Shown: positions 9,831-18,831 of the stretch, piece after piece | Position numbering within the stretch: position 1 is the stretch's first letter | How the letters are laid out: each line of letters begins with the position of its first letter | Assembly: GCF_000235745.1 (NCBI RefSeq) | Contig: NZ_AGSX01000010.1 | Span: 1-64,000, forward strand | Length of the DNA: 64,000 bases | Direction of reading: 5' to 3' | Source: Stutzerimonas stutzeri SDM-LAC | GTDB taxonomy: Bacteria; Pseudomonadota; Gammaproteobacteria; Pseudomonadales; Pseudomonadaceae | The notes under the pieces: generated by a model | The model's input: only the letters and a program-made list of their open reading frames with translations | What the model was told of the DNA's origin: nothing | Database searches by the model: none | Made by a program: the position numbers and the translations under genes

Positions 9831-10838
9831 TCAGCTGGCTTTCTTGTTGCTGGATTTGCTTGCCGCGGGCTTGCTGGTCGTGCCCTTGCGAGCCGTCGAG
9901 GTTTTACTGGTTGAAGTTTTACTGGCTGAGGATTTGGCAGGCGCCTTGGATTTGCTCGCCGCGCTTTTGCTCGTGCTTCGTTTGGCGGGCGTTGCGGTCT
10001 CTTCGCCGTCATCGTCGTCTTCAGCCGGCGCAGCTTTTTTCGCTGAGGATTTGCCAGCCAGACTGCGCTTGAGCAGTTCGGTCAGGTCGATGACATCAGC
10101 GCTGCGACGATCCACTGCCTCTTCCGGGCCGCCCACCGCCTCGATCTTGCCTTCGCGGGCCTTGGTCTCTACCAGATCCATGATCTGATCCTGAAAGGTG
10201 TCCTTGTACTGGTCGGGGTTCCACTCTTCGCTCATGTCCTCGACCAAGCGCTTGGCCATGTCGAGTTCCTTGGGATTGAGGTCTGCGTTAAGCGCCTCGT
10301 CCTTCATCTCCAGGTATTCCACGCCACGCACCTCATCGGCCCAGCGCAGGGTGTTCATCACCAGCGCCTTGCCCAGCGGCATTACCACGGCCAGATGCTG
10401 CTTGTTGCGCAGCACCACGTTGGCGATGCCGACTTTGCCGGTCTGGACGAGGGTTTCACGCAGCAGCGCATAGACTTTCTCACCCCGACGATCCGGGGTG
10501 AGGTAGTACGGCGTCGCGATGTACAGGAAGGAAATGTCCTTGGCATCGACAAAGGCGACGATATCCACCGTCTGTGTGGCTTCCGGATGCGCCGCCTTTA
10601 TCTCGTCGTCGCTGATGACGACGTAGTTGCCCTTTTCGTACTCCACGCCCTTGACGATGTTTTCGCTCTCGATGTCTTCGCCGGTGGTCTTGTTGATGCG
10701 CTTGTAGCCGACGCGGTCCATGCTGCGCTTGTCCAGCCAGTCGAAATCAATGCCCTGCCGGGTCGTGGCCGGAACAAGCGCGACGGGGATGTGAACGAGG
10801 CCGAAACTGACGGCGCCTTTCCAGATCGTACGGGGCAT
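9831..10838 (-). CDS. ku: non-homologous end-joining protein Ku
   Basis: A 335-residue homodimeric DNA-end-binding protein. The N-terminus MPRTIWKGAVSFGLVHIPVA and the segment VKGVEYEKGNYVVISDDEI are characteristic of bacterial Ku. The conserved core ends near residue 255; after an acidic patch (EDDDDGEE) comes a roughly 80-residue tail rich in Lys, Ser, Ala and Thr with short repeats such as SASKTSTSKTST. Such basic tails bind DNA and recruit LigD in other Ku proteins. AGGAGGG precedes the ATG. Followed at 17 bp by the LigD-type polymerase gene. Confidence 0.94.
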   Translation of the reverse strand: MPRTIWKGAVSFGLVHIPVALVPATTRQGIDFDWLDKRSMDRVGYKRINKTTGEDIESENIVKGVEYEKGNYVVISDDEIKAAHPEATQTVDIVAFVDAKDISFLYIATPYYLTPDRRGEKVYALLRETLVQTGKVGIANVVLRNKQHLAVVMPLGKALVMNTLRWADEVRGVEYLEMKDEALNADLNPKELDMAKRLVEDMSEEWNPDQYKDTFQDQIMDLVETKAREGKIEAVGGPEEAVDRRSADVIDLTELLKRSLAGKSSAKKAAPAEDDDDGEETATPAKRSTSKSAASKSKAPAKSSASKTSTSKTSTARKGTTSKPAASKSSNKKAS

Positions 10839-10867
10839 AGCCTTCCCTCCTATAACCAGTCGTTCGG

Positions 10868-11725
10868 TCAGCCGTTGACCACAGTACCGCCGTTCACATG
10901 AATCACCTGGCCGCTGACATAAGACGAATCGCTGCTGGCCAGATATACATAGGCGGGCGCTACTTCATCAGGCTGGCCTGGACGCTCCATGGGCACGTTG
11001 GCGCCGAATTTCTCCACCTTGTCCTCATCGAAGGTCGATGGAATCAGCGGCGTCCAGATCGGCCCCGGCGCTACTCCATTCACGCGGATACCCCGGTCGG
11101 CGATGTTCATCGAAAGCGAGCGGGTGAAAGCCGTGATCGCGCCCTTGGTCGATGAGTAGTCCAAGAGTTGCGGGCTGCCCTTGTAGGCGGTCACCGAGGT
11201 GGTGTTAATGATGGAGGCACCTTTTTTCAGATGCGGCAGTGCGGCCTTGGTCATCTGGAACATGCCGAAGATGTTGGTGCGGAAGGTTTTCTCCCACTGT
11301 TCTTCGCTGATGTCCTCGAGCTTTTCCTGCGGATGCTGCTCAGCAGCGTTGTTGACCAAGAGGTCGAGCTGGCCAAACGCGCCCAGCGTTTCGTCGATCA
11401 CCTTGCGGCACACGTCGCGGTCCGCCACGTCGCCTGCGAAGGTCAGGCATTTGCGGCCCTGCTGTTCTACTACGCGCTTGGTTTCCTCGGCGTCCTGGTG
11501 CTGATCCAGATAGAGAATGGCTACGTCAGCGCCTTCACGGGCAAACAACACGGCGACAGAGCGACCGATACCACTGTCACCACCTGTGATGATTGCAACC
11601 TTGCCCTGCAGCTTGCCGGCGGCCTTGTAGTCTTCGCCACGGTACTCGGGACGCGGCCTCATCTCGCTTTCCTTGCCAGGCTCCGGCTGCTGTTGAGGCG
11701 GGAGCGTCTGGTTCTCATCGGGCAT
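10868..11725 (-). CDS. short-chain dehydrogenase/reductase, YghA-like
   Basis: A 285-residue NAD(P)-dependent oxidoreductase. The nucleotide-binding motif is TGGDSGIGRS, NNAA follows in the fourth strand, and the catalytic set is Ser (INTTSVTAY), Tyr and Lys (DYSSTKGA). The proline/glutamine-rich N-terminal extension (about 40 residues, ending EYRGEDYKAAGKLQGK) is typical of the YghA/general-stress SDR subgroup. Substrate unknown. GGAGG precedes the ATG. It lies 29 bp upstream of the ku start on the same strand, so ku and the polymerase could be read from its transcript; such SDRs often occur among stress genes. Confidence 0.88.
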   Translation of the reverse strand: MPDENQTLPPQQQPEPGKESEMRPRPEYRGEDYKAAGKLQGKVAIITGGDSGIGRSVAVLFAREGADVAILYLDQHQDAEETKRVVEQQGRKCLTFAGDVADRDVCRKVIDETLGAFGQLDLLVNNAAEQHPQEKLEDISEEQWEKTFRTNIFGMFQMTKAALPHLKKGASIINTTSVTAYKGSPQLLDYSSTKGAITAFTRSLSMNIADRGIRVNGVAPGPIWTPLIPSTFDEDKVEKFGANVPMERPGQPDEVAPAYVYLASSDSSYVSGQVIHVNGGTVVNG

Positions 11726-11830
11726 GCTGAATCCTCCGTAACGGTTGGAAACCTGTATTCGGAGGACTTGGCGCCGGAAGGAAAAGTTTCTGTGAAGCGA
11801 TGAGAGGCCCCTAGCAAGGGGCCCGGAGAA

Positions 11831-12847
11831 TCAGTCGACGCGCAGTGCGACCCGACCGCGCGGAGCGCCGCTCTCGACGTATTCGTGCGCGGCAACCACC
11901 TCGTCGAAGGCAAATACCTTGTCGACCTGAGGCGTGACCAGACGATCGGCCGTGAGCTGGTTGATGTGCAACAAGGCCCGCTGGACCGCTTCGCGGTTCT
12001 GCTCGATACCCAGCTCTGGCTGGCCAGTGAAGTCGCACAGACAATGCAGGAAGAACTTGAAGTTCTTCTTGAACGCCGCGCAGGCGGGGAACGCCGTCTC
12101 GTTGCCGCCGTTGAGCCCGTAAAGAATCAGCTTGCCGCGAGGGGCAATGACATCCCCAAGAAGCTTCATCTGCGAGCCGCCGCAACCGTCGAGCACGACT
12201 TCGACGCCTGCTCCGCCGGTGACCTTTTGCAGTCGGCCGACCAGGTCTTCTTCTTCGGTAACGATGACCGTATCGGCGCCCAACTCACGCAGGAAATCAC
12301 GGTCCTCGGCCGTCTCGCAGGTGGCGATCACCCGTCCGCCGAGCGCTTTGGCCAACTGCACGGCAGAAGGCCCAGTGCAATGTCGCGCCTGGGTAACCAG
12401 CACGTACTGCCCCGGTTCGAGCTGGGCCAGTTCGACCAGCGCAAAGTAGGCGACCAGTGCCGGTGTGTAATGGACGCTGGCCTCGGCGGCGCTGAGAATG
12501 TCGGGATGGTGGACCAGAGAGCCCTGAGGTAGCAGAACCTGCTCGCCATAGAGCGGGTACTGATTGAGGTCATGTGCCGGAAAACTGGCCACACGGTCAC
12601 CGATCGCGAAGCCATCCACGTTCTCGCCCACCGCCATCACTTCGCCAGCGATCTCGCAGCCGAGCCCGGCCGGGAGCTTGGCGTGACGAGGCGCAAGGTC
12701 CTGCCGCCAGAGCACGTCATTCCAGCTGACGCCGATCGCATTGACGTCGATAAGTACCTCGCCGGGACCCGGCTGAGGCACCTCTCGCTGTTCGTAACGC
12801 AGCACATTCGCTGCGCCGAACTGGTGGAAACGGATGATGCGGGACAT
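11831..12847 (-). CDS. mexS: MexS, MDR-family quinone oxidoreductase homologue
   Basis: A 338-residue zinc-type alcohol dehydrogenase/quinone oxidoreductase family protein starting MSRIIRFHQFGAANVLRYE. In P. aeruginosa MexS lies divergently next to mexT and its loss induces MexEF-OprN, probably by letting electrophilic metabolites accumulate. The N-terminal GroES-like domain is followed by a Rossmann fold (residues about 140-290; ALGGRVIATCET). Typical zinc ligands are not evident. The divergent placement next to mexT is what fixes the name. A candidate MexT box lies at 12934-12957. Confidence 0.88.
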   Translation of the reverse strand: MSRIIRFHQFGAANVLRYEQREVPQPGPGEVLIDVNAIGVSWNDVLWRQDLAPRHAKLPAGLGCEIAGEVMAVGENVDGFAIGDRVASFPAHDLNQYPLYGEQVLLPQGSLVHHPDILSAAEASVHYTPALVAYFALVELAQLEPGQYVLVTQARHCTGPSAVQLAKALGGRVIATCETAEDRDFLRELGADTVIVTEEEDLVGRLQKVTGGAGVEVVLDGCGGSQMKLLGDVIAPRGKLILYGLNGGNETAFPACAAFKKNFKFFLHCLCDFTGQPELGIEQNREAVQRALLHINQLTADRLVTPQVDKVFAFDEVVAAHEYVESGAPRGRVALRVD

Positions 12848-12933
12848 GACAAAGACCCCTCGGTTACTACTGTATATGTGACTCTATCCGCACCATCGGC
12901 ACAACTCCAGCAGCGATCCCTGCATTCCGCTCG

Positions 12934-12957
12934 ATAGTCGCCATGCATGCGAATGAT
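12934..12957 (-). promoter_or_regulatory. candidate MexT box upstream of mexS
   Basis: On the minus strand the site reads ATCA-N5-ATGCAT-N4-ACTAT, against the published MexT consensus ATCA-N5-GTCGAT-N4-ACYAT: both outer blocks match fully, the centre matches at 3 of 6. It lies 87 bp upstream of the mexS start. Prediction only. Confidence 0.45.
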
Positions 12958-13115
12958 GACGCGCTGAATGTAAGGCTGTTCCCATCGCTGCAGGTTTGTG
13001 TCATTGCAAAGCGGGAATAGACATGCCGACGTCACTCCGATCTGTCTAGAATGCAGACGCAACCCTCATTTGGTCAGTTGCCTCGAGTGTCTGACCACAG
13101 CTTGAAGTGAATGGC

Positions 13116-14033
13116 ATGAATCGCAACGACCTTCGACGCGTGGACCTGAACCTGCTCATCGTTTTCGAAACACTGATGCACGAGCGCAGCGTGACCCGCG
13201 CCGCCGAAAAGCTGTTTCTCGGGCAGCCCGCCATCAGTGCGGCCCTGGCACGCCTGCGCACCTTGTTCGACGACCCGCTGTTCGTGCGAACCGGTCGCAG
13301 CATGGAGCCGACTGCGCGCGCGCAGGAGATCGCCGGCCTGCTCTCGCCCGCACTGGATTCCATTTCCACCGCCGTCAGCCGCGCCTCCACCTTCGACCCC
13401 GCCACCAGCGAGCTGGTGTTTCGCATCGGCCTGACTGACGAAGTGGAATTCGCCCTGCTACCGCAGTTGCTCAGGCGTGTCCGTTCCGAAGCGCCGGGCG
13501 TGGTGTTGGTGGTGCGTCGCGCCAACTATCTGCTAATGCCCGGCCTGCTTGCCTCCGGCGAGATCTCGGTCGGTGTTTGCTACACCCAGGAGCTCCCGGC
13601 CAATGCCAAGCGCAAGGTATTGCGCCGGCCGAAACCGATGTTGCTGCGCGCGGATAGCATCCCCGGCCGCATGACGATGGAAGATTACTGCTCGCGTCCG
13701 CATGCCATGGTTTCCTTTGCCGGCGACCTGAACGGCTATATCGATGACGAACTGGCACTGCACGGCTGCAAGCGCAAGGTCGTGCTGGCGGTACCGCAGT
13801 TCAACGGCTTGGCCAGCCTTTTGGCCGGAACCGACCTGGTAGCGACGATGCCTGACTATGCCGCCGCAGCGCTGGCCGCTAACGGTGGCGTACGTGCCGA
13901 GCCGCTGCCATTCGATACCAGCCAGGATTTCGAACTGTCCATGGCCTGGCGCGGCGCTCAGGACAACGATCCAGCGGAGCGCTGGCTGCGCTCACGCATT
14001 CAGATGTTCGTAGGCGATCCGGATAGCCTCTAA
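13116..14033 (+). CDS. mexT: LysR-type activator MexT
   Basis: A 305-residue LysR regulator, activator of mexEF-oprN. The N-terminal helix-turn-helix region (VTRAAEKLFLGQPAISAALA) and almost the whole chain read like P. aeruginosa MexT, including RRVDLNLLIVFETLMHERS and the C-terminus WLRSRIQMFVGDPDSL. The effector domain follows from about residue 90. An upstream GTG (13107) is in frame, but the ATG at 13116 gives the usual MNRNDLRRVD start. The frame is intact, without the frameshift duplication that inactivates mexT in some P. aeruginosa strains. Divergent from mexS and directly upstream of mexE. Confidence 0.93.
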   Translation: MNRNDLRRVDLNLLIVFETLMHERSVTRAAEKLFLGQPAISAALARLRTLFDDPLFVRTGRSMEPTARAQEIAGLLSPALDSISTAVSRASTFDPATSELVFRIGLTDEVEFALLPQLLRRVRSEAPGVVLVVRRANYLLMPGLLASGEISVGVCYTQELPANAKRKVLRRPKPMLLRADSIPGRMTMEDYCSRPHAMVSFAGDLNGYIDDELALHGCKRKVVLAVPQFNGLASLLAGTDLVATMPDYAAAALAANGGVRAEPLPFDTSQDFELSMAWRGAQDNDPAERWLRSRIQMFVGDPDSL

Positions 14034-14096
14034 CACGCGCTTCATCTGGATTTCACGGCTAACAGTTCGTCGTCCCGGACGCTCAGCGGATCCCCA

Positions 14097-14190
14097 TTCG
14101 CGGTCGAGACCGCTCCCACGAAAGACCGCCACGGGGTAGCTGCAGCCTAATGCACAGCCCGCTTTTCGTGGGAGCGACCTTGGTCGCGAA
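14097..14190. repeat. inverted REP pair
   Basis: The unit at 14097-14119 is identical over 23 bp to the one at 2709-2731; an inverted, diverged copy (gtgggagcgaccttggtcgc and following) ends at 14190. A 48-bp loop lies between. Located downstream of mexT, where it may also act as a transcript end. Confidence 0.72.
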
Positions 14191-14229
14191 GATTTTTCCT
14201 TCGCCTGCGCTGATACGGAATACGCACCC

Positions 14230-14253
14230 ATCAACGCCAATGATATTCACCTT
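14230..14253 (+). promoter_or_regulatory. candidate MexT box upstream of mexE
   Basis: Reads ATCA-N5-AATGAT-N4-ACCTT. It fits the LysR nod-box core ATC-N9-GAT exactly and resembles the MexT consensus ATCA-N5-GTCGAT-N4-ACYAT (4 of 4, 3 of 6 and 4 of 5 in the three blocks). It ends 78 bp before the mexE ATG. Confidence 0.5.
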
Positions 14254-14331
14254 TGTCTCGTTCGATTTTCGCTGAACGGCTTGGCCACGCAGACTCGCCA
14301 TCAACAAATCCCGACTTGCGGAGTCAAGCAA

Positions 14332-15561
14332 ATGGAACGTTCGTTCAGCGCCTTGCGTTTTCCCCTTATCACCCTGACGGTGCTGATCACCGCCGCCTGT
14401 GGCAAGGCTCCTGAGGCCACCCAGGCGGGTCTGCCGCCGCCCGCTGTCAGCGTCGCCGAGGTCATCGAGCAGCAGGTGACTGAATGGGACGAACTCACCG
14501 GGCGCCTGGAGGCTCCCGAGTCGGTTGAAATTCGCCCACGTGTATCGGGCTTTATCGACAAGGTCACGTTCGAGGAAGGCTCGGTCGTGAAGAAAGGGGA
14601 CCTGCTTTTCCAGATCGACCCGCGCCCGTTCCAAGCGCAGGTCAAACGTTTACAAGCCGAACTGCAACAGGCTCGCGCCACCGAACGCCGGACCGCAAGC
14701 GAGGCCGAGCGCGGTGAGCGCTTGCGCGCCAATAACGCCATTTCCGCTGAATTGGCTGATGCGCGGACCAGCGCCGCCAGCGAAGCGAAATCCGCCGTTG
14801 CCGCCATCCAGGCACAGCTCGACGCGGCGAAACTGGACCTCGGTTTCACCCGCGTCACGGCTCCTATCGATGGACGCGTCGGTCGCGCTCTGATCACCGC
14901 GGGCAACCTCGTCAATGCGGGCGAAGCCTTGCTGACGACCGTGGTTTCGACCGACAAGGTCTATGCCTACTTCGAGGCGGATGAACGCACCTACCTGAAG
15001 TACCGCGAACTCGCCCGTGACGGTGAGCGTGGCGAGGAAACACCCGTGTACCTCGGGCTATCCAGCGAAGAAGGTCATCCGCATCTGGGGCACATGGACT
15101 TCATCGACAATCAGGTCGACCCGCGCACCGGCACCATTCGCGGGCGCGCCGTGTTCGACAACCGCGACGGCAGCTTCACGCCCGGTCTGTATGCCCGTTT
15201 GAAGCTGGTCGGCAGCGCCACCTACGACGCCGTTCTGATCAAGGATGTCGCGGTCGGAACCGATCTGGGCAAGAAGTTTGTTCTGGTCGTCGGGGATGAT
15301 GACACCGTCAATTACCGCTCCATCGAGCTCGGTCCGAAGCTCGAAGGGCTGCGCATCGTGCGTGGCGGGCTGAAGGAAGGTGAAACCATCGTGGTCAACG
15401 GCCTGCAGCGCGTTCGGCCAGGCAACGCCGTGCAGCCCCAGAATGTGCCAATGGCCGACGCTGACACCCTCGCCGCGCTGAAAGAACAGAACCGTGCAAT
15501 CTCCGCCGCGATGAATCCGCAGGTGGTCGAGCGCACCCTGGCGCGCGGGCCAAGCAGTTGA
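14332..15561 (+). CDS. mexE: MexE, RND periplasmic adaptor lipoprotein
   Basis: A 409-residue membrane-fusion protein linking MexF to OprN. The frame extends upstream to 14281, but the ATG at 14332 has GGAG 8 nt before it and gives MERSFSALRFPL, the MexE-type start. A short signal sequence ends in ITAAC, with Cys23 as probable lipidation site. The biotinyl-lipoyl parts (RLEAPESVEIRPRVSGFIDK and [19 protein letters not shown]) flank a coiled-coil hairpin (residues about 100-160). First gene of mexEF-oprN, directly behind mexT and a candidate MexT box. Confidence 0.94.
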   Translation: MERSFSALRFPLITLTVLITAACGKAPEATQAGLPPPAVSVAEVIEQQVTEWDELTGRLEAPESVEIRPRVSGFIDKVTFEEGSVVKKGDLLFQIDPRPFQAQVKRLQAELQQARATERRTASEAERGERLRANNAISAELADARTSAASEAKSAVAAIQAQLDAAKLDLGFTRVTAPIDGRVGRALITAGNLVNAGEALLTTVVSTDKVYAYFEADERTYLKYRELARDGERGEETPVYLGLSSEEGHPHLGHMDFIDNQVDPRTGTIRGRAVFDNRDGSFTPGLYARLKLVGSATYDAVLIKDVAVGTDLGKKFVLVVGDDDTVNYRSIELGPKLEGLRIVRGGLKEGETIVVNGLQRVRPGNAVQPQNVPMADADTLAALKEQNRAISAAMNPQVVERTLARGPSS

Positions 15562-15660
15562 CGATAGACACGATCCGCTGACCGGCGCCGAGGCGCCAAC
15601 TCAAAACAAAATCGATTCCGACAGGGTGCGTCACGCGCACCCTCTCCCCCGGAGTGCGTC

Positions 15661-18600
15661 ATGAATTTCTCCCAGTTCTTCATCCAGCGGCCGATCTTCG
15701 CCGCGGTGCTGTCGCTGATCATCCTGATCGGCGGCGCCATTTCACTGTTCCAACTGCCGATCAGCGAATATCCCGAAGTCGTGCCGCCGACCGTAGTGGT
15801 GCGCGCCAGCTTCCCGGGTGCAAACCCGAAGGTAATCGGCGAAACCGTTGCGTCGCCACTGGAACAAGCCATCACCGGTGTCGAGGGCATGCTTTACATG
15901 TCGTCCCAGGCGACCGCTGACGGCAAGCTGACCCTGACCGTCACCTTCGCGCTGGGGACCGATCTGGACAACGCCCAGGTGCAGGTACAGAACCGCGTCA
16001 CGCGTACCCAGCCGACGTTGCCGACGGAAGTGCAGCGTCTCGGTGTAACGGTGGACAAGGCTTCGCCGGACCTGACCATGGTGGTGCACCTGACCTCGCC
16101 GGATGAGCGCTACGACATGCTCTATCTGTCCAACTATGCGGCACTCAACGTCAAGGACGAGCTGGCGCGGCTGGACGGCATCGGCGATGTGCAGCTGTTC
16201 GGCATGGGTGATTACTCGCTGCGTGTGTGGCTCGATCCGAACAAGGTGGCCTCGCGCAACCTCACCGCAACCGACGTGGTTAACGCGATCCGCGAGCAGA
16301 ACCGTCAGGTCGCTGCGGGTTCGCTGGGTGCGCCACCCGCGCCGGGCGCGACGGACTTCCAGCTGTCGATCAACACACAGGGCCGGCTGGTCAGCGAAGA
16401 AGAGTTCGAGAACATCATCATTCGCGCCGGCGAAGACGGTTCGATCACTCGCCTCCGGGACATCGCTCGTATCGAACTGGGCTCCAGTCAATACGCACTG
16501 CGTTCACTGCTTAACAACCAGCCTGCCGTTGCCATCCCGGTGTTCCAGCGTCCTGGCTCAAACGCCATCGAAATCTCCGACTCAGTGCGTGCCCGCATGG
16601 CCGAGCTGAAGAAGGACTTCCCTGAAGGCGTGGACTACGAAATCGTCTACGACCCAACCATCTTTGTTCGCGGTTCCATCGAGGCGGTGGTGCATACCCT
16701 GCTTGAAGCCATCGTGCTGGTGGTGCTGGTGGTGATTCTGTTCCTGCAGACCTGGCGCGCCTCGATTATTCCGTTGGCTGCCGTGCCCGTATCGCTGATC
16801 GGCACCTTCGCCGTAATGCACATGCTCGGCTTCTCGCTCAACGCGCTGTCGTTGTTCGGCCTGGTGCTGGCGATTGGCATCGTGGTGGATGACGCCATCG
16901 TCGTGGTGGAGAACGTCGAGCGGAACATCGGCCTCGGCAAGTCGCCGGTGGAAGCCACCAAGCAGGCGATGAAGGAAGTGACTGGGCCGATCATCGCCAC
17001 GGCGCTGGTGCTCTGCGCTGTGTTCATCCCGACTGCCTTCATCTCCGGCCTCACCGGGCAGTTCTATCAACAGTTTGCGTTGACCATTGCGATTTCGACG
17101 GTGATCTCGGCCTTCAACTCCCTGACCCTGTCACCAGCGTTGGCGGCCGCGTTGCTGCGCAGCCATGACGCGCCTAAAGACGGCTTCTCACGCCTGCTGG
17201 ACAAGCTGTTCGGCGGCTGGCTGTTCGCCCCCTTCAACCGGGTATTCGAACGCGCCAGCCACGGTTACGTCGGTGCGGTTAAACGCATCCTGCGTGGCAG
17301 CGGCATTGCTCTGGTGGTTTATCTCGGCCTGGTCGGACTCGGCTATATGGGCTTCGCCAGCACACCGACCGGTTTCGTGCCCCCGCAGGACAAGCAGTAC
17401 CTGGTCGCCTTCGCACAACTGCCCGATGCCGCGACGCTGGATCGCACTGAGGACGTCATCAAGCGCATGTCGCAAATCGCTGCCGAGCACCCCGGTGTGG
17501 AAAACACCGTGGCCTTCCCCGGCCTGTCGATCAATGGTTTCACCAACAGCCCGAATAGTGGAATCGTTTTCACCCCGCTCAAGCCCTTCGATGAGCGCAG
17601 TGATCCGTCACTGTCCGCCAACGCCATTGCGGCTGATCTGAACGGTAAGTTCGCGCAGATACAAGACGCCTTCATCGCCATCTTTCCGCCGCCACCCGTA
17701 CAAGGTTTGGGCACCATCGGCGGCTTCCGCGTGCAGGTGCAGGACCGCGGCAACCTCGGCTATGAAGAGCTGTACAAGCAAGTACAGAACGTCATTGCCA
17801 AGAGCGCGGACTATCCCGAACTGGCCGGGCTGTTTACCAGCTATCAGGTGAACGTGCCGCAGATCGATGCCGACATCGACCGAGAAAAAGCCAAGACCCA
17901 TGGCGTGGCGATCGACCAGATTTTCGACACCATGCAGGTCTACCTTGGCTCGCTGTATGCCAATGACTTCAACCGCTTTGGTCGCACCTATCAGGTCAAC
18001 GTCCAGGCCGAGCAGAAGTTTCGCCTGACGCCCGACCAGATTGGCCAATTGAAGGTGCGCAACAACCGTGGCGAGATGGTGCCTCTGTCGACGTTCGTCG
18101 AGGTCAGTGACAGCTCCGGGCCGGATCGGGTGATGCACTACAACGGCTTCCTCACCGCTGAGATCAACGGCGCGGCCGCCCCCGGCTACAGCTCCGGCCA
18201 GGCCGAGGCGGCCATGGAACGGCTGCTGCAAGCCGAGCTCCCGAACGGCATGAGCTTCGAATGGACCGAACTGACCTATCAGCAGATCCTCGCCGGCAAC
18301 ACCGCAATGTTCGTCTTCCCGCTCTGTGTGCTGCTGGCCTTCCTGGTATTGGCGGCGCAGTACGAGAGCTGGAGCCTGCCGTTGGCGGTGATCCTGATCG
18401 TGCCGATGACGCTGCTATCGGCCATCACCGGGGTGATCCTGTCTGGCGGTGACAACAATGTGTTTACCCAGATCGGCCTGATCGTGCTCGTTGGTCTGGC
18501 GTGCAAGAACGCGATCCTTATCGTCGAGTTCGCCAAGGACAAGCAGGAAGAAGGCATGGATCGGCTGTCCGCTGTACTCGAGGCCTGCCGCCTGCGGCTG

Positions 18601-18831
18601 CGCCCGATTCTGATGACCAGCTTCGCGTTCATCATGGGTGTGGTGCCGCTGGTGCTCTCCTCCGGCGCTGGCGCCGAGATGCGTCACGCCATGGGCGTCG
18701 CAGTGTTCAGCGGCATGCTCGGCGTCACCTTCTTCGGGCTGTTGCTGACGCCGGTGTTCTATCTGGTGATCCGCGCCTTCGTCGAACGGCGCGCGGAGAA
18801 GAAAGCGGTACTGAAGGAGGCACATGCATGA
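15661..18831 (+). CDS. mexF: MexF, RND multidrug efflux transporter
   Basis: A 1056-residue inner-membrane proton/drug antiporter of the HAE1 family (P. aeruginosa MexF is about the same length; its substrates are chloramphenicol, quinolones and trimethoprim). It starts with MNFSQFFIQRPIFAAVLSLI and has the proton-relay pair Asp410-Asp411 in GIVVDDAIVVVENVERN. Two large periplasmic loops interrupt twelve predicted membrane helices, as in AcrB. GGAG precedes the ATG. 99 bp separate it from mexE. Its stop overlaps the oprN start. Confidence 0.95.
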   Translation: MNFSQFFIQRPIFAAVLSLIILIGGAISLFQLPISEYPEVVPPTVVVRASFPGANPKVIGETVASPLEQAITGVEGMLYMSSQATADGKLTLTVTFALGTDLDNAQVQVQNRVTRTQPTLPTEVQRLGVTVDKASPDLTMVVHLTSPDERYDMLYLSNYAALNVKDELARLDGIGDVQLFGMGDYSLRVWLDPNKVASRNLTATDVVNAIREQNRQVAAGSLGAPPAPGATDFQLSINTQGRLVSEEEFENIIIRAGEDGSITRLRDIARIELGSSQYALRSLLNNQPAVAIPVFQRPGSNAIEISDSVRARMAELKKDFPEGVDYEIVYDPTIFVRGSIEAVVHTLLEAIVLVVLVVILFLQTWRASIIPLAAVPVSLIGTFAVMHMLGFSLNALSLFGLVLAIGIVVDDAIVVVENVERNIGLGKSPVEATKQAMKEVTGPIIATALVLCAVFIPTAFISGLTGQFYQQFALTIAISTVISAFNSLTLSPALAAALLRSHDAPKDGFSRLLDKLFGGWLFAPFNRVFERASHGYVGAVKRILRGSGIALVVYLGLVGLGYMGFASTPTGFVPPQDKQYLVAFAQLPDAATLDRTEDVIKRMSQIAAEHPGVENTVAFPGLSINGFTNSPNSGIVFTPLKPFDERSDPSLSANAIAADLNGKFAQIQDAFIAIFPPPPVQGLGTIGGFRVQVQDRGNLGYEELYKQVQNVIAKSADYPELAGLFTSYQVNVPQIDADIDREKAKTHGVAIDQIFDTMQVYLGSLYANDFNRFGRTYQVNVQAEQKFRLTPDQIGQLKVRNNRGEMVPLSTFVEVSDSSGPDRVMHYNGFLTAEINGAAAPGYSSGQAEAAMERLLQAELPNGMSFEWTELTYQQILAGNTAMFVFPLCVLLAFLVLAAQYESWSLPLAVILIVPMTLLSAITGVILSGGDNNVFTQIGLIVLVGLACKNAILIVEFAKDKQEEGMDRLSAVLEACRLRLRPILMTSFAFIMGVVPLVLSSGAGAEMRHAMGVAVFSGMLGVTFFGLLLTPVFYLVIRAFVERRAEKKAVLKEAHA

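Larger units (their letters stand above)
14034..14331. other. mexT-mexE intergenic region with REP pair
   Basis: About 300 bp without a gene. It contains an inverted pair of the same REP-type unit found near 2.9 kb (14097-14119 and 14168-14190, the second with several mismatches), then a candidate MexT box at 14230-14253, then the mexE SD. Confidence 0.7.

Noticed and set aside
9831-9900. Frameshifted remnant of a LigD ligase domain between ku and the polymerase
   Set aside because: Only 17 bp separate the two genes and the polymerase has its own good SD and a domain-like N-terminus.
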